Shown: in pieces, positions 57,261-64,000 of the stretch | Layout: each line of letters opens with the position of its first letter | Position numbering within the stretch: position 1 is the stretch's first letter | DNA from: Penium margaritaceum | Lineage: Eukaryota > Streptophyta > Zygnematophyceae > Desmidiales > Peniaceae | DNA: 64,000 nucleotides | Assembly: GCA_023375785.1 (NCBI GenBank) | Contig: SZWC01001510.1 | Location: 190,312 to 254,311, forward strand | Direction of reading: 5' to 3' | Position numbers and translations under genes: made by a program | The notes under the pieces: generated by a model | What the model saw: the letters and a program-made list of their open reading frames with translations, nothing else | Database searches by the model: none | What the model was told of the DNA's origin: nothing

Positions 57261-60168
57261 ATGGGTTGCAATGGGAACCTGCCTCCAGCAGGTTCTCCAG
57301 CTGCCATCGCGGCTGCCGCTACCGCCGCTGCCGCCGCTGGCACGTCCAACACCGCGATGGGTGGCGATGCTGCAGCAACGCCACCAAACAAGAACTCGAC
57401 CAACAACACTGCCGCCGTGACGCCACCGTTTTCTAAGCCTGCTGTGCCAGGCCGGGAGGATCTACGCATGCGCAAACCGTCGGTGATATGGCAAGTCTTC
57501 AAGTATGTCGTCATCAAGGGCGAGCCGAGGGCGAGCTACCAGCTTTGCCCCAAAGCGCGTGTGGGGCTGAAGGGTACGTTCAGGCTCAACGATAGCTCCA
57601 CGTCTAGCATGTGGAAGCATCTTCGCAAGGAGCACAACGCGTGCTGGAAGCAGCTGAAGGCACTTGATGCACAACAGCAGCTGGTCGCCGTCACTACCGC
57701 CGCTGCTGCTGCTGCTCGCACGATCGATGGCACGAACGCCATGGTGGCCAGGGGTGTTGCGGGTGTTGGCATCGTTTTCAACAAGCGGTACTTTGTGACG
57801 TGCATCTGGAAGCACATCGTAGACAAGCAGCAGTCCTTCTTGAGCGTGGAATCTTTCTGGCTGAAGCTCGCATTCCTCCACTGCAACCCATTTGCACATC
57901 TGGCAGGTCGCATCCAGCTCACCCGCTTGATGAAGAACGGAGCCGCTGCCTTCAGGAAGCGGCTACAAAAGATGTTTGCTGCAGTGATGTCAGGGATTTT
58001 GTTCACTTGCGATGGGTGGCAATCTGATGCAAACCACAAGTACATGGGTATTACTGCACACTGGATCAAGTCATGGAAGCTGCAGACTGTCGCTCTTGCT
58101 TTTCCTGCATGCTCTGAGGATGCCTCTGCCTCCAGCTTGTTTGACCTGCTGGCGGGAACAGTGAAAGAGTGGCAGCTGTGGGACAAGATGTACGCGTTGA
58201 CGATGGACAACGACACCACCAACGACAGCCTAGTCGACAACTTCCTCGTGCTGCAGAACGACAACTTCAAGAAGGCAGGTCACATCAGGTGCATGTGCCA
58301 CGTGCAGAACCTGGCGGTGAAGGACCTAATCGCCGTTGAGGCCGTCGATGAACACCTGCAGTCCACGCGCGGTATCGTCAACTTTGTGTGCCGTTCCGCG
58401 AAGCGTGAGCTGTCCCTGCTCAACGCATGTCAGGCTCGTGGTGTTCAGTACCTGTCCTTGCATGTTGACACTCCCACTCGCTGGAACTCTACCCTGGACA
58501 TGTGTGAGCGGGTTGTCCGCCTGCGGGATGTGCTTGACCCATGGCTGTCCGCCAAAGATCCCGCACTCAAGCCAAGTGGCCAGGGATGGGAGTTGTTGGG
58601 CCTCGTCATCACCATCCTGAAGCCTTTCAAAGGCTTCAAGGAGGATGTATCAGGCTCTGAGTATCCCACCCTCTCCCTTGTCCTCCCCTTCTTCAGTACC
58701 ATCTTGCAGAAGTTGCACTAGTGGCGTGTGCAGGCAGCCAACGCTGAGAAGAAGAAGGTGGAGAAGCGGCCTCTAGACAGCACCGAGAAGCTGCTGGTCG
58801 TCCTATCTCCCGGCTTCAAAGCAGCAGTGGAGAAGGTATTTTGGAAGCTTTTTGTTGTTTGTATTTATGTATCCATTTTTTGTTATACAATGAATGTTTT
58901 ACATGTGGGTTGTGCAGGTTGAGAAGTACGTCAAGAAGACCACCATACTCCACGTGGTGGCCACCGCTGTGGACCCCCGCTTCAGGTTGGTCATGTTGCC
59001 TTGATGATGTCCTTGTTTTCTGTACCCGGATGGTTTTTTATCTCTCAGTTTATTGAGTGTGCGTGTGTTGCAGGTTCCGCTTCATGCCATCAGTGCACAA
59101 GATGGTGGGCATCAGGTCTGCCATTGAGCTGGAGGTCAAAGTTGTGGAGCAGATGAAGCCGTACTTTGCCAAAGTGCAGGAGAGACGCAGGGTAGACGCT
59201 GAAGCGGCTGAGGCAGCGGTGGTTGCAGCAGCTGCTGCAGCCGCCGCTACCATGACAGAGGACGAGGAGATGGCGGACTCAACAGGGCCACAGTCGACCG
59301 CTGGAGCCGGTAGCACAGGAGGCGCCAGCAACAGTCAACAGGTGCCACAGTTGACAGGCCCAGCATCAGCCTGTGAAGCGTGGCAGGCAAAACAAAAAGG
59401 AAGGCCACCATGGTACGTAGCATGGTTTATTCCCTAGGCAGCTGAGCGTACTTGCTTTTGTAGTTAACAAAGTCGTTTAGGGTTATATGTGCCATGTAGG
59501 TGGAGGCCGCGCTTGCCGACCCCATGGATGACATGTTTGAAGAGGAGCCAGAGCCACAGCTAGTGGGACCCGACACGCTGGAGGAGGAGATTGAGCAATA
59601 CAAGAAGAACGCACGTGGAGGGAGGAAGTGCAACGTTCTCAACTTTTACCGGGACAAGAGCACCAAGTACCCAACGTTTGCTTTGCTTGCGTGTGACGTG
59701 CTTGCAGTGCCAGCAACTAGCACCCCATCTGAGCGCATGTTTCTGCTTGGTGGGCGTGTTGTGACTGACTTCCGCCATTCACTCAGCCAGTTGACAGTGC
59801 AGGACCTGTTGTGTCTCAAGACGTGGATCAACGATCCAGTCCTCCGAGACTTCCCTGTGACTCCCTCGGGTGAGGTGGCCGAGGAGTTGCAAGAGATTGA
59901 AAGGAAGGAGAAAGCAGCTCGCAGGGCTGCTAGGAAGGCGCTCAAAGCACAGCCAGATGGCTTGCTCACTGCCGTGTTGCCTGACTCAGATGAGGATGGC
60001 TCGGGGGAGGTTGGAGGAGAGGAGGGAGAATCAGACAGTGAGGATAGTGATGCAGGAGATGAGGGGGATGAGGGAGACAAGGAGGATGAGGATGACTTTG
60101 GCATAGGCACTGACTTTAGGGGTGAGGGCGATGGTGGGGACGACGATGATGTGGTGGAGATGGCATAG
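57261..60168 (+). CDS. hAT transposase, four exons, one in-frame stop
   Basis: The start ATG sits in a good plant context (GCCATGG). Exon 1 (57261-58835) encodes an Ala-rich N-terminus and a BED-like finger (W77, F80, C96, H120, H125; the usual first Cys position is Tyr 93). The RNase H-like core follows with FTCDGWQS (D251), MDNDTTND (D316) and HIRCMCHVQN (C344, C346, H347). Introns inferred from GT-AG ends and frame are 58836-58917, 58986-59073 and 59417-59499. Exon 4 (59500-60168) carries the hAT C-terminal dimerisation domain, from YPTFALLACDVLAVPATSTPSERMF onwards, and an acidic tail. An in-frame TAG at 58719-58721 in exon 1 interrupts the protein, so this copy is probably non-functional by itself. 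For the third intron a GTACGT donor at 59413 looks stronger but breaks frame. Confidence 0.85.
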
Positions 60169-60388
60169 GTTGTAGAGAGTAGTTGACCATGTAGTTGGCA
60201 ACATGTTTTCTAAATTCCAACTCTTCAATCCTTTCAAACTATGTTTCCACCACTTGTGCTCTATAAGCAATGTGTGTTGATGGATGAATGTATCTCAGTA
60301 GCTTCTTCTTCTGCACATTAGTCTAACATTGGCTGAAAAGTGTCAGCACCATAACAGCTGTAAGGGCTACTTGAACACTAATCCATCT

Positions 60389-61075
60389 CCCAACCATAGT
60401 TTCTGATCTGACAGAAACTGACTCTGTGTTTCTACATCTGACAGTTTATGATGTTGGTACTTGAACACCAATCCAACCAGCTACTTCTTTTGGACACATG
60501 TCTTAAACACTGCCAGAAAAGTGTCAGCAGCAGGAACCCTGTAAGGCCTCTGTTAGTAAAGGTTATGGGTTGGACATTGGTTTCTGGTGGACTTGTGGGC
60601 TGGTCCTACCAGCCCACCACAAGGACAGAATGGCTGGACAGGAGTGGAGATGTTGAAGTCACATAACAGTGGTTCATCACTGAAAAAGTATAGTTGGAAA
60701 AAAAGAAAAGTGCACTGGCTGAACACCCATGNCCCAACCATAGTTTCTGATCTGACAGAAACTGACTCTGTGTTTCTACATCTGACAGTTTATGATGTTG
60801 GTACTTGAACACCAATCCAACCAGCTACTTCTTTTGGACACAAGTCTTAAACATTGCCAGAAAAGTGTCAGCAGCAGGAACCCTGTAAGGCCTCTGTTAG
60901 TAAAGGTTATGGGTTGGACATTGGTTTCTGGTGGACTTGTGGGCTGGTCCTACCAGCCCACCACAAGGACAGAATGGCTGGACAGGAGTGGAGATGTTGA
61001 AGTCACATAACAGTGGTTCATCACTGAAAAAGTATAGTTGGAAAAAAAGAAAAGTGCACTGGCTGAACACCCATG
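60389..61075. repeat. 344-bp tandem duplication with an N at the junction
   Basis: 60389-60731 and 60733-61075 are almost identical 343-bp copies (two differences noticed), separated by a single N at 60732. A more diverged partial copy precedes them (about 60310-60388). Both copies contain the perfect hairpin TGGGCTGGT-CCT-ACCAGCCCA. The block lies between the transposase stop and the right subterminal repeats. The N suggests that the assembler joined sequence here, so the copy number is uncertain. Confidence 0.85.
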
Positions 61076-61097
61076 AAAGTGCACTTGCACATGGTCT

Positions 61098-61255
61098 GGA
61101 CTCGCGGTTCACAAAGCCTTAACTCGCGGATATGGAAACAAAGACTGGTGAGTACAACGACTCGCAAGTTCGAGTCCAGACTCGCGAGTCCGAGTCTGGG
61201 GGTGGACTCGGACTCGGGGATGGGGATATGTGCTCAGACTCGAGGTTCTGGACTC
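61098..61255. repeat. Right subterminal ACTCGCGAGTCC-type repeats
   Basis: Many GACTCG motifs in both orientations, including GACTCGCGAGTC at 61179-61190, matching the left end. Together they give the element matched ends beyond the 13-bp terminal repeats. Confidence 0.8.
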
Positions 61256-61268
61256 GTGAACACCCTTA
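61256..61268 (-). repeat. Right terminal inverted repeat of hAT
   Basis: GTGAACACCCTTA, the inverted partner of 56805-56817 with one mismatch. Confidence 0.9.
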
Positions 61269-61276
61269 GGTGAGAC

Positions 61277-61900
61277 CTTGGACCCCAGCTGGTCCTCAAT
61301 GTACCACACGGAGGCCAGGGATCCCCAGACGCGAGCGAGATGAAGGTCAGCATGATGTCCAAACCAGAGCTCATACGGTGTAATATGGTCCGGAAGCGGA
61401 CCGTGCGGGAGGCGGTTCTAGACCCACGTCATGTAGGCGGAGCCCTCAAAGGCGAAAGACTCAGGGAGACCGCACTCAGACCGCATAGCGTGAACCATAG
61501 CATCCATGGTGCGGTTCCAATGCTCGGAAACACCGTTCTGTTGAGGGATAACAGGAGCAGAGACCTGGTGAAAAATCCCGTGCTCGGCAAAGAATCCATC
61601 CATCTCGCCAAGGAATTCACCGCCACGATCCAAGCAAAAAGTATAGAGCGTGTGACGTGACTAACGCTCAGCCATCACGAGCCAGAGTCAAACCGCAAGG
61701 GCGGCGTCGCTCTTCTGACGCAAGTTGTAGACCCACCGCATCCGGGTAAAGTCATCAGTCAGAGTCAGAACATACCGGCCCCGATCAGATAGGGACTTGA
61801 CCGGAAGAGGACTGAGAAGGTCCAAGTGAACTAACTCGAGAGGCCGAAGCGCTCATGAACGAGAGTGAGGGTAGGTACATCCGTGCATCTTCCCCTGAGC
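61277..61900 (-). pseudogene. Integrase core of the T3 element
   Basis: DRGGEFLGEMDGFFAEHGIFHQVSAPVIPQQNGVSEHWNRTM (61520-61633) is the copia integrase core around the second and third catalytic positions, and further wording lies up to 61900. It ends at the right target duplication of the hAT. It is a fossil. Confidence 0.8.
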
Positions 61901-62026
61901 GCAAAAGAGACAGTCGGTCTTGGGTGGCTTCTCAAAAGAAGCCGCGTCAAGACCGAGAGTTGGCTGTGTTCGAATGAGCTTTGACACAGTATCGGAGCCC
62001 ACGTGACATAGACCGCGATGAAGCAA

Positions 62027-62692
62027 CTACTGGTGCTCCGTAGACAGTACACCACTAACAAAAACCCGAGCGGAGGAGGAGGGGGAGCAAGGGGAGGAGG
62101 TACGAGAGATGTGATATAGATCATCTACGACAGAGGCACGAAGGACAACACTGCGAGTGTCAGTAGCAGTCACAGTCGCTGAGTCTACGGTATTCTCCAC
62201 AGAGAGACCCATCAGTGTGCAGGCACGCACAGAAAGCAGGCTGAGCTCAAGATCAGGCACAAACAACACGTCAGAAAGGTACAAGGGACCAAACGGTCAG
62301 TCGAAACATACAACCCCAACACCATGGACTCACAAGGAATGACCAGAGCCTGTACGGACGGAACTGACAGACGTGACAGGACCGAGAACAACACAATCAC
62401 TACGACGACACGTCATGTGATGAGTGGCACCAGAATCGATGATCCAAGTGCCACCGAAGTCATGACTGGTGGACGCCATTGTACAATGGGCAATTGAACA
62501 CTCGGCATCAGAGGGAAGCTGAGCCGTCAGTGGGAAGGAACGACGCAGGACACAAAGATGAGACTCATGAACCCAATCGGTGAAGTGAGGCCCATCATTA
62601 TCACATGCTGACTGTGCTCCCCCACACGCGTCGTCACCAGTCACAGGAACGGACGGACAGACAGTCTGTGGACAACCCGACGATGACAACAC
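62027..62692 (-). pseudogene. Protease and pre-integrase of the T3 element
   Basis: FGGTWIIDSGATHHMT (about 62405-62460) is the copia aspartic protease active site, D-S-G-A. LSDVLFVPDLELSLLSVRACT (62220-62280) is the pre-integrase block. It is a fossil. Confidence 0.8.
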
Positions 62693-62889
62693 ACTCGCAC
62701 ATCACTGAAAGCGGAGCGCCAGAAGGTGTCGGAGCTCAGCGATGGTGCGGTCACGTGGGTCCGGATCGCTGCTACTCGCCGGTGGAGATGCGAGAACAGT
62801 TGGAGTCATGGCCGCCACGCGTCCAGAGGATGGCGAGGATGACGTGTTGGACGTGGAACGGAGGGCGTGTGCAGCCTATAGCCCACGAG

Positions 62890-63960
62890 TTATCCGCGCC
62901 CAGTCGAGCGGCTGCTACCACTCGGTGTAGCAATGGGTGCCTCCACAGTTGTAGCAGTGAACAGAACGTCCACTGCTACCACTGGAGGACGACTGATACT
63001 GTGACTGCTGGTGACCTGATCCACGCTTCCCCTTCTTCTTCCCCTAAGCTGCTGCTGCAACACCCTGTGTCTAAGTGGGTGTGGGTAGGGCCGAAGAGGA
63101 GGAGGAAGACGAGGACGTGATGGAGGATGAAGAAGGAGACTGCAGGAGCGATGGTGGTGGTGATGCGACGACTGATGTAGCAAGGGAAGTCTCCGGATGA
63201 GCCACTGCTCCCTTGCGGGCTGAAGTCACCTGGAGGAAGAGCTGATGCGCCCAAGGGAGAAGCTGTAGAGTGGGTGTAAAGGGCTCAAGGACAGCGTTGC
63301 TGTACCCTGTGAAGATGTCAATATACTCAAGGCGAACTCCAAGCATCATAGTATGGAGCGCCCATAGTTGTGTGCCTCCGGAGGTCCCAAGGCCCGTGTA
63401 GATGCGCATGGCGCGTTGCCAGTAGTCGACTGCAGGCTCTGCAGGCCCCTGACGGAGAGAGTGGAAGGCACGAATGTGTGCTGCACGGGTGGCGTGCGTC
63501 TCTGCGACCAGTAAGGATAAGGCCTAATCCCAACCTCAGCGTGGATCGGCGTCGGTGCCTGTGCCGGGCTTGCCAAGGAAGGGGCCGAAGTCGACGACGG
63601 ACTTGCGTCGCATGGCATAAAGGAGTTCGCGCATCGCTCTGGCTACTGTCAGCACCTGTGCTGGATCTATAGGCTGATACCGGCTGTGGTAGTAGGGCCA
63701 CACGCCCTCTGAATAGCCCAAACCTGAAAGAGGATGTCCCAGCAGTCGAAGCCATCCTCAGTGATGTACCGTGGAGGTGGTGTCTCAAACTCCTTGGGTT
63801 GCCGCTCCGTGGGGAGAGCAACCGCAGGCCGAGGGGGACGAGGGACGGGGAAAACTCATGGAAGGGAATAGTCACTGGGATAGTCGAGTGACGATTGCAC
63901 CGTAGGAATCCGAGGAGATCTGGTGCTCGTCTCTAGTTGACGGAGGCGCTCCTAAAGAAC
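62890..63960 (-). pseudogene. Gag of the T3 element
   Basis: Minus-strand readings give WPYYHSRYQPIDPAQVLTVARAMRELLYAMRRKS (63560-63700), then RAMRIYTGLGTSGGTQLWALHTMMLGVRLEYIDIFTGY and a Ser/Pro-rich tail (63071-63409). Near 62925-62960 a CYNCGGTHCY zinc-knuckle-like motif follows. The N-terminus is near or beyond the window edge. It is a fossil. Confidence 0.65.
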
Positions 63961-64000
63961 GCGAATCTAATGATCCGGGGACTCGTCTGTCATGCCTGGC

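Larger units (their letters stand above)
56805..61268 (+). mobile_element. Complete hAT DNA transposon
   Basis: A 4,464-bp element with terminal inverted repeats TAAGGGTGTTTAC (56805-56817) and GTGAACACCCTTA (61256-61268), 12 of 13 bases matching, and a perfect 8-bp target duplication GGTGAGAC. It carries subterminal palindromic motifs at both ends and a four-exon transposase gene on the plus strand. It is inserted in the integrase region of the T3 copia element, so it is younger than that insertion. Perfect target duplication and almost open reading frames argue for recent arrival. Orientation is given by the transposase. Confidence 0.95.
53300..64000 (-). mobile_element. Ty1/copia element (family T3), interrupted by a hAT transposon
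   Basis: A minus-strand copia element running off the right edge. In element order it shows Gag (62890-63960), zinc knuckle, protease, pre-integrase, integrase, RT, RNase H, polypurine tract and 3' LTR start (54309). A hAT transposon (56805-61268) sits within the integrase region. This is the best preserved LTR element in the window: RT alone is open for 537 codons, and I estimate under ten breaks in the visible part besides the hAT insertion. It is younger than the T1 and T2 copies. The left limit of its 3' LTR was not found. Confidence 0.85.

Noticed and set aside
59500-60168. A separate small gene with a hAT dimerisation domain
   Set aside because: It is in frame with the upstream exons through GT-AG introns and lies inside the same terminal repeats, so it is exon 4 of the transposase.

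Overview
This 64 kb window comes from a repeat-dense nuclear genome of the green plant lineage. The evidence is Tnt1-type Ty1/copia elements, Ty3/gypsy chromoviruses with a chromodomain, primer-binding sites matching initiator tRNA-Met, and an intron-bearing Ac-type hAT transposon with a BED finger. A charophyte alga such as Chara is a guess the sequence alone cannot confirm. I found no host gene, tRNA gene or rRNA gene that I would defend. Essentially everything recognisable is transposon sequence, mostly old LTR-element fossils stacked on one another.

Layout. 1-6618: two minus-strand copia copies of one family (here T2), copy A lying against or inside the 3' LTR of copy B. 6619-13150: an unusual plus-strand element (here X) with a retropepsin, a long Glu/Ala-rich coiled-coil region, a DDE integrase and a Cys-rich multi-finger region, but no reverse transcriptase that I can find. 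13150-14390: nothing recognised. 14390-22595: a rearranged cluster of a second copia family (T1), made of a palindrome of LTR plus integrase followed by a tandem array of RT-RNase H modules and a 3' LTR. 22596-24052: a 3' piece of a third T2 copy. 24053-34669: two T1 copies facing each other, forming an inverted repeat with arms of about 5 kb. 34670-35040: an LTR/leader scrap of T2. 35690-38100: a worn copy of a third copia family (T3).

38560-46943: worn minus-strand chromovirus copies. 46996-48652: a TATATG satellite with a 78-bp higher-order repeat. 48735-49881: the 5' end of another chromovirus. 49944-53107: a short chromovirus bounded by LTRs and a 5-bp target duplication (GTGGA). 53300-64000: a better preserved minus-strand T3 copia running off the right edge, interrupted at 56805-61268 by a complete hAT transposon with matching terminal repeats and a perfect 8-bp target duplication.

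How the parts relate. The nesting gives a relative order: T2 copies are among the oldest, T1 LTRs abut or interrupt T2 sequence, and the hAT insertion into T3 is probably the most recent event visible. The only protein-coding gene close to intact is the four-exon hAT transposase, which carries one in-frame stop. Boundaries given for worn LTR elements are approximate unless a terminal repeat or target duplication is cited.
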